Shown piece by piece: positions 35,211 to 43,936 of a stretch of 64,000 nucleotides of DNA; positions within the stretch are counted from its first letter, which is position 1, and each line of letters starts with the position of its first letter. The DNA lies in contig CAVQPS010000007.1 in the NCBI GenBank assembly GCA_963714795.1, forward strand, positions 124,001 through 188,000. The letters are read 5' to 3'. This DNA comes from DATIXJ01 sp963714795. GTDB lineage: Bacteria > Bacteroidota > Ignavibacteria > UBA10030 > SZUA-254. The notes below the pieces were generated by a model that was not told the DNA's origin, ran no database searches, and was given only the letters and a program-made list of their open reading frames with translations. The position numbers and the translations under genes were made by a program.

Positions 35211-36551
35211 CTAAGGTGTAACTGAAGTAGAATCCGATGATACGGTATGAGCAGTTGAATCCGGTGGAGGAACGAGAGCAGCTTCCTGCTGATCGTACCA
35301 CTTCTGATAATCTTCTTGCGTCAACACATTGATATAACCGCGCATCCGGTAGTGACCTAATCCGCACAATTGAGCGCACGCAATTTCGGTCGGTGTTGCA
35401 GACGCAATGCTGATCTCGTTGATTCCGGCGTCGGCGAATTTTGTGACTAAATCTTCCGACATCGGATCCATTTTTTGGGCAATAGGATTTCCCGATTTAT
35501 CGTTGTAGGTTTGCATAACAACGTACGGATCCAAATTTGAGCTTGGGCGTGTTGTGATTTCTTTGACGCCTGCCATGACAAGTTTTGAGACGGCATCTTC
35601 CGTGAGTTGATCGCTTTTGGCGACCAGAGCGTTGCCGGTGCTGTCTTTAAAATCTTCCAAAGAAACAAGCTTATCCAGACCGGCGATCATGCGCGCTGAT
35701 ACTTGTTTGATTCCGGCATCGGCGAGTTTTCCGACATTGTCTGCCGTAAGATGATCGCCTTTTGAAACGATGGCGCTGCCGGAACTATCGGGATAATCCT
35801 GCATCACCATCATGTTATCCATACCGGAACCTTTTGAGATCTGCATCATCGTCATTTGCGGAAGGGTAATCTTCCGGACTTTACTCATTGCGTCGGTAAT
35901 GGAAAAAGTTTTCTTTACTTCTTCCCGGATCTGGTCGGTTGTTTTTGTTGCGGTGAACCAGACGGGAATTCTCATTCCCGGGATCACGTCCTGCTTCACG
36001 CGGAATGCCGGCAGATTGAAGCTATGAATGACATCTTTCGTCGATAAATAAATGATCACCGGTTTATTGACCGGGATATTCAACTGATTGATCGTTGTGA
36101 TATCGTCCTTGCCGTCAGGATCGTTGTGATCAAGCCCTAACGGATTTTCACCGTCGATAAGATTGATGGATGCCTTACCGAATTTTCCGTCCTTGCCCGG
36201 ATAATGAATATTCCATGCAAATTGTTCAGCGACAACTTGAATAACGACGGCATTTTTTTCTTCCGGAAATGAATCCACGCGTTTCGACCATAATGGAACT
36301 GAAAAAGCGATGAGCAATATGGCTTCGATCAGCATAACGCCTACTTCAAGATAACTTGAAAAATGACTTTTGACGCCGGTGTAACTTGCCTTCGGATTTT
36401 TCGATTTCCGGAATCGAACAAGTGTGAAAATATAGAATGTTCCCCATCCTACAAAAAGTAACAACATGAGCCAATGTACCAGTCCGATCAGATGATCGAT
36501 TGCCGGACCGTGGGCCGAGCCGTCAGGGGGGAGCCCTAAAAACTGTTCCAT
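35211..36551 (-). CDS. coxB: Cytochrome c oxidase subunit II with a three-repeat insertion in the CuA domain
   Basis: 446 aa. Two N-terminal TM helices (~21-45, ~68-88) are followed by the CuA cupredoxin domain: VVAEQFAWNIHYPG, H176 in DVIHSFNLPAFRVKQDVIPG, then C392, C396, H400 and M403 in CAQLCGLGHYRM, so the dinuclear copper site is complete. Between the two halves, residues ~205-386 are extra. They contain three tandem ~48-residue repeats (244-286, 292-334, 340-382) of the form MxDYxDSSGxxxxxxxDxLTxDxVxKLxxAGIxxI. Ordinary subunit II has only a short loop here, so the protein is ~150 residues longer than usual. No C-terminal haem c motif (CxxCH) is present. Start overlaps the upstream small gene by 16 nt. 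Confidence 0.92.
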   Translation of the reverse strand: MEQFLGLPPDGSAHGPAIDHLIGLVHWLMLLLFVGWGTFYIFTLVRFRKSKNPKASYTGVKSHFSSYLEVGVMLIEAILLIAFSVPLWSKRVDSFPEEKNAVVIQVVAEQFAWNIHYPGKDGKFGKASINLIDGENPLGLDHNDPDGKDDITTINQLNIPVNKPVIIYLSTKDVIHSFNLPAFRVKQDVIPGMRIPVWFTATKTTDQIREEVKKTFSITDAMSKVRKITLPQMTMMQISKGSGMDNMMVMQDYPDSSGSAIVSKGDHLTADNVGKLADAGIKQVSARMIAGLDKLVSLEDFKDSTGNALVAKSDQLTEDAVSKLVMAGVKEITTRPSSNLDPYVVMQTYNDKSGNPIAQKMDPMSEDLVTKFADAGINEISIASATPTEIACAQLCGLGHYRMRGYINVLTQEDYQKWYDQQEAALVPPPDSTAHTVSSDSTSVTP

Positions 36552-36841
36552 TCCACTACTCCTTTTTCATTTTTCAATTTTAGAGTGCCTTCGTGTGAAA
36601 CATATGCGGAATCAGAAAGCTCCTGTTGCAGTCGCTTGTACCGCCGCCGCATGAAAATAAAAATTCCGATAAACCCCGCCAGCACAGAACCGATAATGCC
36701 GAGCATGGTGAGGATCGCCATGTTCATTCCTGCCGTCATCGGCGAATCCTTTGCACCCATACAAACCGGGCATGCCGAAGAATTGACGGACGTGATAATT
36801 GTTGCAAGTATGAAACAGAAAGCAATAAGAAGTTTTTTCAT
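36536..36841 (-). CDS. Small membrane protein of the cytochrome oxidase operon
   Basis: 101 aa with a signal peptide (MKKLLIAFCFILATIITSVNSSA), a CPVCMG motif right after the predicted cleavage site, and one TM helix (LGIIGSVLAGFIGIFIFMRRR). The CxxC could bind copper or act as a redox pair, but this is inference. The ATG at 36841 overlaps the upstream stop by 4 nt. A longer frame to 37009 has no homology and overlaps neighbours. Short proteins of this kind occur in oxidase operons of this group; I do not know a named family. Confidence 0.7.
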   Translation of the reverse strand: MKKLLIAFCFILATIITSVNSSACPVCMGAKDSPMTAGMNMAILTMLGIIGSVLAGFIGIFIFMRRRYKRLQQELSDSAYVSHEGTLKLKNEKGVVEWNSF

Positions 36842-37044
36842 AAAAAACTCACATGCTTGAGTTTCTTTAAGAATAGAATTCCATAGACGATGAGTCCGAT
36901 CCCGACAAGCGTCGAAACGATTCCTGTACTCAACATGGCAATGCCGGGCACCGCTGCATACGATTGAAATGCCCACACACTGAAACCGAATGCGAGAAAG
37001 ACCGCGCATCCGATAAAAAATATATGAAATGATTTAAGGGACAT
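36838..37044 (-). CDS. Small two-helix membrane protein of the cytochrome oxidase operon
   Basis: 68 aa starting MSLKSFHIFFIGCAVFLAFGF, with two hydrophobic helices and a basic C-terminus (KKLKHVSFL). It sits between the subunit IV-like gene (11-nt overlap) and the CPVC protein (4-nt overlap), so it is clearly translated as part of the oxidase operon. Function unknown; probably a small accessory subunit. Confidence 0.65.
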   Translation of the reverse strand: MSLKSFHIFFIGCAVFLAFGFSVWAFQSYAAVPGIAMLSTGIVSTLVGIGLIVYGILFLKKLKHVSFL

Positions 37045-37354
37045 TTTTATAAATAATAGGATCTGAATGAGCAAAAATCGGTAAGCACATCAGTACGATG
37101 AAAAATAGCGCCGTTAACATGAGTGTCGCGTATATTGCCTTTTTTTCCGAGATCAGGTGCATAAAATAGCTTGCGACCAACGACCCTTTGACAGCCGCAA
37201 TCGATAACGCGACAATGATTGCCGCTGTCATGTTCAAATGGAGATATGAAACGGCAACCGTAATAAGCGTTAACGCGAGAAGCGTGATGAACACCGTAAT
37301 ATATGTTCTGACGTGCTTCTTGATATCAACATCGTGTGCTTGAGAAGAACTCAT
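37034..37354 (-). CDS. Cytochrome c oxidase subunit IV family protein
   Basis: 106 aa with three TM helices (TVFITLLALTLITVAVSYLHL, AAIIVALSIAAVKGSLVASYFMHL, LMLTALFFIVLMCLPIF). It contains the conserved KGxLVASYFMHLxxEKK motif of the CyoD/CoxIV-like subunits of bacterial oxidases. Lies 12 nt after coxC. Likely structural subunit of the oxidase. Confidence 0.88.
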   Translation of the reverse strand: MSSSQAHDVDIKKHVRTYITVFITLLALTLITVAVSYLHLNMTAAIIVALSIAAVKGSLVASYFMHLISEKKAIYATLMLTALFFIVLMCLPIFAHSDPIIYKNVP

Positions 37355-37366
37355 GTCGACTCCTTT

Positions 37367-37951
37367 TCAAAGTAGATAGAGAACAGGGAATAAGAAAATC
37401 CAAACCAGGTCGACGAAGTGCCAGTAAAGTCCGGCAACTTCGATCCTGTTGGTAAAACGCTCCGGTTCGGTTTTCCACATTTTACTGCCGGGCCCCCAGA
37501 AATACGTATTCACGATCATTCCGCCGATGACATGCAAACCGTGAAGTCCGGTTAGCGTAAAATAAATTGCAAAAAACGTATTCTTGCTCGGGATTTCGCC
37601 GGCCATAAAATGGTGAGTGTATTCGAATCCCTTGATAATGAGAAATACAACGCCCAGGAGAATCGTTGCTCCCATGTACGCGCGGTATTTCTTGAAATTT
37701 TTCATAACCAGAGAAGCCCATGCCATCACCATCGTAATACTCGACGAGATAAGGACGGCGGTATTTAATGTTGCAAGAGGAATGTCAAGTTCGCCCCGGG
37801 GCCATTCCGGCGCACCGACACGGAGCAAAATATACGTTGTGAACAAGGCGCCGAACAGCATAACTTCGGAGGCGAGAAAAAGCCATATACCCATCTTCGC
37901 ATTGAAGAGACCGGTCTCCGGGCGCGGTGAAATAGTGTAAGGAATTTCCAT
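37367..37951 (-). CDS. coxC: Cytochrome c oxidase subunit III
   Basis: 194 aa, the short five-helix form of subunit III. It contains AKMGIWLFLASEVMLFGALFTTYILLR, the lipid-binding/structural glutamate region, LTGLHGLHVIGGMIVN, and the C-terminal GLYWHFVDLVWIFLFPVLYL. It is 4 nt after coxA in the operon. No haem or metal is bound. Confidence 0.95.
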   Translation of the reverse strand: MEIPYTISPRPETGLFNAKMGIWLFLASEVMLFGALFTTYILLRVGAPEWPRGELDIPLATLNTAVLISSSITMVMAWASLVMKNFKKYRAYMGATILLGVVFLIIKGFEYTHHFMAGEIPSKNTFFAIYFTLTGLHGLHVIGGMIVNTYFWGPGSKMWKTEPERFTNRIEVAGLYWHFVDLVWIFLFPVLYLL

Positions 37952-37955
37952 TGTG

Positions 37956-39737
37956 TTATACCTTTACGATTTCATTTTGTGGTGTAAAATCTTTCGGCTG
38001 ACCGGGAACGCTGTATTCGTACGGTCCCCGATAAACCTGCGGTATCGTTACAAAATTTCCGTGAGGTACCGGCGGTGTCGGAGCGGCAGCCCATTCCAAT
38101 GTCGTCGCTTCCCAATGATTTGATGAAGCTTTCTTGCCTGTCCGTAAGCTCAGGAAGAAGTTAATGATGAAGACAATTTGAAAGAGAGCCATAATCCATG
38201 CAGCGGAGGACATGATCACATTCAGATGAAGCACGCCCTGTGCATGAGCATATTGCTGACCGCCATCATACAACCGGCGTGATACTCCTGCAAGTCCCTG
38301 AATCAACATCGGGAAGAAAATCAAATTCATACACACAAACGATCCCCAAAAATGAACCTTGCCCATTGTTTCGTTGAGAGCCCTTCCGGTGATTTTCGGA
38401 TACCAATAATAAATGCCTGCAAACAATCCGAAAATTGTTCCGGGGGCTACGACATAATGAAAATGTCCGATGACGTAATACGTATCATGAAGAGGAATGT
38501 CGGAAGCGGCGAGACCGAGCGGCAAACCGGTCAGTCCTCCGATGCCGAACATCGGCAAAAAAGCGAGTGCAAACAGCATAGGCGTTGTGAAACGTATCGA
38601 TGCACCATACAACGAAATAAAAAGTGCAGAGAGAATAATAACCGACGGGATCGAAATGATCATCGTCGTTGTCTGGAAGAATGTGCTGATAGCCGTTCCC
38701 ATTCCCGTTAAGAACATGTGGTGCGCCCACACGATAAACGACATGAACCCGAGAAATATTGCGGCATACACAAGCGATTTATAGCCCCAAATCGGTTTCC
38801 GTGTGTTGTTGCTGATAACTTCCGCAACAATACCGAGAGCGGGAAGAATCAGGACATATACTTCCGGGTGAGCAAGGAACCAAAAAAGATGCTGCCATAA
38901 AAGCGGGCTTCCGCCGCCCGTATTTGCCAATTGCTGTCCGCTGACGACCAGACCGGAAGGAAGAAAGAAACTTGTTCCGGCAACCCGATCCATCAATTGT
39001 AACACTCCGGCCGCTTCAAGCGGGGGAAATGCAAGCAGCAACAGAAAAGACGTAACGAATTGTGCCCACACAAAAAATGGGAGTCGCATGAACGACAGCC
39101 CTTTGGTCCGTAACTGCACGATCGTTACGATAAAATTGACTGATCCAAGCAATGATGATGTAATCAGGAATACCATGCCGATGAGCCAGACTGTTTGACC
39201 GGTGGTGGCAATATCGGATAACGGGGGATAGGAAGTCCATCCGGAATTTGCCGCACCGCCGGGAACAAAAAAACTGGCAAGCATGACAACACCGCCGGTG
39301 AAGTATACCCAGTAACTCATCATGTTCAGTTTCGGGAAAGCCATGTCGGGCGCGCCGATCTGCAACGGCATAATATAATTGCCGAATGCTCCGACAGCCA
39401 GAGGTACGACGCCGAGGAATACCATGATGGTTCCGTGCATTGCACCCAACTGGTTGTAAAATTCCGGCAGCATGACGCCGTCCGGTGCGCGGTCATCACC
39501 CAGCATTTTTCCGATGAACGGTATCGCTTCACCCGGATAGGCAAGCTGCCACCGCATAATCATCATCAGCGTAAAACCGAAAAAGAGAAAAATTAAACTC
39601 GTGAGACCGTACTGAATGCCAATGACTTTATGATCGGTCGAGAAAATATATTTTCTCCAGAACGATTGTTCTGCGTGATGGTGGAGAGTTGGGTTCAGCG
39701 GAGCGTTAACCGCGTGAACGGAACTATGTGTACTCAT
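37956..39737 (-). CDS. coxA: Cytochrome c oxidase subunit I (A-type haem-copper oxidase)
   Basis: 593 aa with 12 TM helices. The low-spin haem ligand is in GAMHGTIMVF. The CuB/crosslink motif is HPEVYVLILP with the E278-type glutamate and the His-Tyr pair. IVWAHHMF gives the two further CuB histidines, and YVIGHFHYVV the two haem ligands. These indicate an A1-type, proton-pumping oxidase that uses cytochrome c. The motif reads AHPEVY instead of the common GHPEVY. Followed immediately by coxC; preceded by a blue-copper protein gene in the same run. Confidence 0.96.
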   Translation of the reverse strand: MSTHSSVHAVNAPLNPTLHHHAEQSFWRKYIFSTDHKVIGIQYGLTSLIFLFFGFTLMMIMRWQLAYPGEAIPFIGKMLGDDRAPDGVMLPEFYNQLGAMHGTIMVFLGVVPLAVGAFGNYIMPLQIGAPDMAFPKLNMMSYWVYFTGGVVMLASFFVPGGAANSGWTSYPPLSDIATTGQTVWLIGMVFLITSSLLGSVNFIVTIVQLRTKGLSFMRLPFFVWAQFVTSFLLLLAFPPLEAAGVLQLMDRVAGTSFFLPSGLVVSGQQLANTGGGSPLLWQHLFWFLAHPEVYVLILPALGIVAEVISNNTRKPIWGYKSLVYAAIFLGFMSFIVWAHHMFLTGMGTAISTFFQTTTMIISIPSVIILSALFISLYGASIRFTTPMLFALAFLPMFGIGGLTGLPLGLAASDIPLHDTYYVIGHFHYVVAPGTIFGLFAGIYYWYPKITGRALNETMGKVHFWGSFVCMNLIFFPMLIQGLAGVSRRLYDGGQQYAHAQGVLHLNVIMSSAAWIMALFQIVFIINFFLSLRTGKKASSNHWEATTLEWAAAPTPPVPHGNFVTIPQVYRGPYEYSVPGQPKDFTPQNEIVKV

Positions 39738-39806
39738 AGAATGAATTCCTGTTCAACATGAGAAAATCGAACGGTGGAAAAGCGATACGAACGTTGATTG
39801 TTTCGG

Positions 39807-40514
39807 TTATTGACCGACAGTAAAGTCCACAGTTTTTGTATCGGACGCGCCGACGGTAACTTTCATCGATTGCGCGCCGTACTTTTCATGCCACGCTTCG
39901 ATTTCGTAATCTCCGGCCGGTAAACCTTTGATCGTAAACGATCCTTTTTCATCCGATACTGCATAGAACGGATTGTCGAGTACTCCGACGTATGCCGCCA
40001 TCCAGTTATGCACGTCGCATTTGAGTTTTACCATGACTTCCGACTTATCAAATGTCTTCGTCATTTTCATCCCTTGTTTCGGCTGGGCGAGATTGAATTC
40101 TTTACTGTTCTTGGGAAGTGCGTGGATATTGTGAAGCGTCGGATCATCGTTGACGATTTCGAGCGGCTGGTTCACCATCATGCCGAATATATGAGGATGA
40201 TACATACATCCTTCCTGCGTGATGGTAATTTTCTGCGTCGGGGTCGGGAATTTTTTTCCTTCCAGCCCTTTCTTGACGTAGATGAAAACATCTTTGAGTG
40301 TGTTGTTGGGATTGACTGTAACGATCTGCGAGGGAACATCTTTACCTTTGTGCATGCTGACGCATTTGGCATCGGCATTCATCTTGATCATGGTTGGGGT
40401 GGGTTTTGCTCCCTTGAAATTAATTGTTCCGGTGATGTTGCCGGCAAAAGCGGTTAAAGAGATAGCCAGGGAAAGAGAAAGAACAAGTGCGATTGCTCGC
40501 GAAATTGATACCAT
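39807..40514 (-). CDS. Periplasmic cupredoxin-like protein with carboxypeptidase-regulatory-like C-terminal domain
   Basis: 235 aa with a signal peptide ending TAFAG. The N-terminal ~170 residues resemble a cupredoxin: H128 (PTLHNIHA) with C166, H169 and M172 (KCDVHNWM) would make a type 1 copper site. The last ~60 residues (SDEKGSFTIKGLPAGDYEIEAWHEKYG) are a carboxypeptidase-regulatory-like beta sandwich. Such proteins are found beside respiratory complexes in several phyla and are usually named only by domain. As first gene of the oxidase operon, 69 nt before coxA, it may carry electrons to CuA or store copper; both are inference. Confidence 0.8.
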   Translation of the reverse strand: MVSISRAIALVLSLSLAISLTAFAGNITGTINFKGAKPTPTMIKMNADAKCVSMHKGKDVPSQIVTVNPNNTLKDVFIYVKKGLEGKKFPTPTQKITITQEGCMYHPHIFGMMVNQPLEIVNDDPTLHNIHALPKNSKEFNLAQPKQGMKMTKTFDKSEVMVKLKCDVHNWMAAYVGVLDNPFYAVSDEKGSFTIKGLPAGDYEIEAWHEKYGAQSMKVTVGASDTKTVDFTVGQ

Positions 40515-40633
40515 AAGAACACTCCTAACTGATTGTTAGATAATGATTTCTCTCCACGCATGATATTGAAACTGTTGAAATTTTCATCATGTTGTGGAAG
40601 AAGAATTGTTTTTAGAAACGATTCAGATGCTCA

Positions 40634-40662
40634 TTATACATAAATTATTTTTTTAAATCAAC
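40634..40662 (-). promoter_or_regulatory. Promoter of the cytochrome oxidase operon
   Basis: Minus strand TTGATT (40657-40662), 17-nt AT-rich spacer, TATAAT (40634-40639). It lies in the 290-nt gap upstream of the cupredoxin gene and would give a leader of about 110 nt. Confidence 0.65.
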
Positions 40663-40804
40663 ATTTTTCGGATGAAAAAATAAAGAGAAAAAAATAAACC
40701 GCTGCGACTCAAACACGATTTGTCACGAGAGTTTTTGAAATTTAAAAATTCGGAAATGAATACATCGGTTTAAAAAAATGATTGAGAAATACAAAAGAAC
40801 CGTT

Positions 40805-43800
40805 CTACACTTTTTCGTTTGCGGTTTGTTGTTCAACGACTGCATTGTCAAATTTTGAACCTCCATTATTTGGCTGATGCTCGTCGGTTTTTGAAGCAGG
40901 GGTATATCGAGCGAGAAGCGTGTAGACCGTTGGAACGATGACCAATGTCAGGAATGTAGAAAAGAATAATCCGCCGACTACGGCAAGACCTAACGGACGC
41001 CGAGACTCAGCGCCCGCTCCGAGTCCAATCGCAATCGGGAGAACACCGAAGATTGTGGCGAACGAGGTCATCAGGATCGGTCTGAGACGAATGGTAGCAG
41101 ATTGAATAATTGACTCGATGACGGAATTGCCCTGCGAACGTAATTGGTTTGCAAATTCTACGATCAAGATAGCGTTCTTCGTCACAAGACCGATGAGCAT
41201 GATCAGACCGATCTGGGAGTAAATATTCAAACTTTGCCGGAAAATAAACAAGGTTAGCAATGCGCCGAATACCGCCAACGGTACCGAGAGTAAAATGGTA
41301 AAAGGATGCACGAAACTTTCAAACTGTGCCGAGAGCACCAGGTAAATGAAAATGACCGCAAGGAGGAACATGAAGTACAAACCGGAGCTTGAGGTTTTGT
41401 ATTCCAACGATTGTCCGCCGAATTCGCGTTTTATTCCTGCGGGCAGTTTTTCTTTGGCAATCTGGTCGAGGTCGTCCAAAGCCTGTCCGATGCTGACGCC
41501 GGGGATAAGATTTCCCGTGATCGTTGCCGAGCGCACGCGGTTATAATGATTGAGTTCTTTCGGCGCGACCGTTTCACTCACTTTGACGACATTCCCCAGT
41601 TGTACCAATCCTCCGGTTCCGCGGATATAAATGTCGGGAATGACGTCGGGAGTTGAGCGGGAACGTGCTTTCATTTGTAGAATGACATCGTACTGTTTTG
41701 TGCCCCGTTTGAAATTGGTAACCGCTCGTCCACCTAACAAAGTTTCGACAGTCGAACCGATATCATTGACGGAAACGCCGAGATTCGAAGCACGTTCGCG
41801 ATCGATGGAGATATCGAGCTGCGGTTTGTTCAAGTGAAGGTCGGTATTCATGTTGAGGATATATCCCAACTTTGAAGCTTCTCCCATCATTGTGCCGACT
41901 GCCTTATTCAAGTCATCGTAGGTTTCTCCTTCAAGAACATATTGAATCGGACTTGAACTGATGTCGCCGCCCAGACTCGGCGGATTGATGACAAAAGCCA
42001 GCACACCGGGGATCGAAATAAGTTGCGGGAATAATTCCTGAACGATTTGCTGTTGTGATTTGCTTCGTTCATCCCGCGGTTTTAACGCTAAGAACATAAA
42101 TCCATCCGTTACTGCACCGGGCCCACCAAATCCCAATCCGGTTGCTGAAAATAGTGCACGCCGCTCGGGAAGCGCGAGCAATCTGCCTTCAATCTGCTTC
42201 ATGTATCTGTCGGTGTAATCGAGTGTAGATCCTTCGGGGGCAATCACGACGCCGAAGCCGAACCCGCGGTCTTCAATCGGAACAAGTTCACTGGGAAGCA
42301 ATTTAAAGATTATGACGCTGAGTATAACGGCTGCAATCGCGCAAGCAATCATAAGGCGTGGACGGTGCAAAGCGCTTCGTAAAACGCGATCATAGAACCG
42401 GTTCAACCATTCAAAAAATTTGTCGAATGAACGTGATGCCCAACTGCTGCTTCCACCGTGCAACGGTTTCAAAATTTTCGAAGAGAGCATTGGCGTCAAC
42501 GTCAACGCGACAAAGCCGGAGATCAACACGGCAACAGCAACCGTCATTCCGAATTCGTTGAAGAGTCTGCCCACGGATCCGGTCAAAAATGCCAGAGGAA
42601 TAAAAACTGCAACAAGTGCGATCGTCGTAGCGACGACGGCAAACCCGATTTCGTTACTTCCATCGAAAGCAGCCTGCAGACGGCTTTTTCCCATCTCCAT
42701 ATGGCGATAGACGTTTTCGAGGACGACAATTGCATCATCGACGACCAAGCCGATGGCGAGCACCAGTGCGAGGAGCGTAAGTACATTGATCGTGAAGCCG
42801 GCAAAATATGCTACCGCAAGTGCACCGATGATTGAAACCGGAATGGCAAGCGTGGGAATCGCAGTGGCGCGAAAACTTTTGAGAAACGAGAGCACTACCA
42901 GCACGACCAGGCACATCGCTATGATGAGCGTTTGCTGAACTTCATCAATCGAATCACTGATAAATGTTGAAGAATCATAGGCGATGTCGAGCTTCATTCC
43001 TTCCGGAAGCTGCTTGATTAAATCAGGCAATGCTGCCCGAACGGCCGCAGCAACGTCGACGGTACTTGCTTTCGATTGTTTCACAATGCCCAGACCTACT
43101 CCCGGCTCGCCGTTATAACGTACAGCAGTTCGTTCATCTGCTGCACCGACGGTAACATCGGCAATATCGCTTAATCGTACCACATCATTTGCTTTTTGCG
43201 AGATGATGATGGCTCCGAATTCTTCCGGTTTGGAAAGCTCGCCGCGGGTTCGCACGGCAAATTCTCTGCCTTGTCCTTCAACGCGCCCGCCTGGAATTTC
43301 GACATTTTCCTGCCGGATTGCATTTTCAACGTCCTGTGTCGTCAATTCGTGTGCTGCCATGCGCAGCGGATCAAGCCATACGCGCATTGCGTAACGTCGT
43401 TCACCGCCGAAAATAACCGAACCGACTCCGGGCAATCGTTGAATTTTTTCTTTCAGGATCCGGTCGGCAATATCGGTCAGCTCCAAACCGGTGTAATGTT
43501 GACTTGAAAGAGCAAGCCAGACGATCGCTTGTGCGTTGGCATCGACCTTTGAAATGATCGGATCATCGATTTCGCGGGGGAGACTGCTTCGTACCCGGGA
43601 TACGCGATCGCGCACATCGTTGGCAGCTTCATCAACATTACGGTTTAACTCGAATTCAATCGTGATCACGGAACCCTCTTCACGGCTCGACGAGGACATC
43701 GTTTTCACTCCCTGTAATGTCGCGAATTGTTCTTCGAGTATGTTCGTGATTTCCGTTTCGACAACATTCGGACTTGCACCGCGGTATGTCGTGACGACTG

Positions 43801-43936
43801 AAATGATCGGCGGATCGATGTCCGGGTATTCGCGGACAGGCAAACGTAAGAACGCGATAATCCCGAATAATAAAATCGTCAGGCTCATGACGCCCGCGAA
43901 CACCGGGCGCCGGATGGAAATATTACTGAGTTTCAT
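40805..43936 (-). CDS. RND efflux transporter permease (AcrB/MexF-type, HAE family)
   Basis: 1043 aa, the full length of hydrophobe/amphiphile RND pumps. N-terminus ISIRRPVFAGVMSLTILLFGIIAFLRLPVREYPDIDPPIISV; porter domain with PGVGSVIFGGERRYAMRVWLDPLRMA; TM4 with LALVLAIGLVVDDAIVVLENVYRHMEMG carrying the DD proton-relay pair; and a C-terminal half with IGLIMLIGLVTKNAILIVEFANQL. Exports organic compounds or drugs with the adaptor encoded upstream (4-nt overlap) and a TolC channel. Frame intact. It is the last gene of an export cluster that also holds an ABC-2 system. Confidence 0.95.
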   Translation of the reverse strand: MKLSNISIRRPVFAGVMSLTILLFGIIAFLRLPVREYPDIDPPIISVVTTYRGASPNVVETEITNILEEQFATLQGVKTMSSSSREEGSVITIEFELNRNVDEAANDVRDRVSRVRSSLPREIDDPIISKVDANAQAIVWLALSSQHYTGLELTDIADRILKEKIQRLPGVGSVIFGGERRYAMRVWLDPLRMAAHELTTQDVENAIRQENVEIPGGRVEGQGREFAVRTRGELSKPEEFGAIIISQKANDVVRLSDIADVTVGAADERTAVRYNGEPGVGLGIVKQSKASTVDVAAAVRAALPDLIKQLPEGMKLDIAYDSSTFISDSIDEVQQTLIIAMCLVVLVVLSFLKSFRATAIPTLAIPVSIIGALAVAYFAGFTINVLTLLALVLAIGLVVDDAIVVLENVYRHMEMGKSRLQAAFDGSNEIGFAVVATTIALVAVFIPLAFLTGSVGRLFNEFGMTVAVAVLISGFVALTLTPMLSSKILKPLHGGSSSWASRSFDKFFEWLNRFYDRVLRSALHRPRLMIACAIAAVILSVIIFKLLPSELVPIEDRGFGFGVVIAPEGSTLDYTDRYMKQIEGRLLALPERRALFSATGLGFGGPGAVTDGFMFLALKPRDERSKSQQQIVQELFPQLISIPGVLAFVINPPSLGGDISSSPIQYVLEGETYDDLNKAVGTMMGEASKLGYILNMNTDLHLNKPQLDISIDRERASNLGVSVNDIGSTVETLLGGRAVTNFKRGTKQYDVILQMKARSRSTPDVIPDIYIRGTGGLVQLGNVVKVSETVAPKELNHYNRVRSATITGNLIPGVSIGQALDDLDQIAKEKLPAGIKREFGGQSLEYKTSSSGLYFMFLLAVIFIYLVLSAQFESFVHPFTILLSVPLAVFGALLTLFIFRQSLNIYSQIGLIMLIGLVTKNAILIVEFANQLRSQGNSVIESIIQSATIRLRPILMTSFATIFGVLPIAIGLGAGAESRRPLGLAVVGGLFFSTFLTLVIVPTVYTLLARYTPASKTDEHQPNNGGSKFDNAVVEQQTANEKV

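Noticed and set aside
34156..35379. 407-aa ctaA frame starting inside coxB.
   Set aside because: The first ~59 residues are the shadow of coxB. A TTG at 35202 with AGGAGA gives the proper N-terminus.
36536..37009. 157-aa frame for the CPVC small protein.
   Set aside because: The first 56 residues overlap two real genes and lack homology; the ATG at 36841 opens a clear signal peptide.
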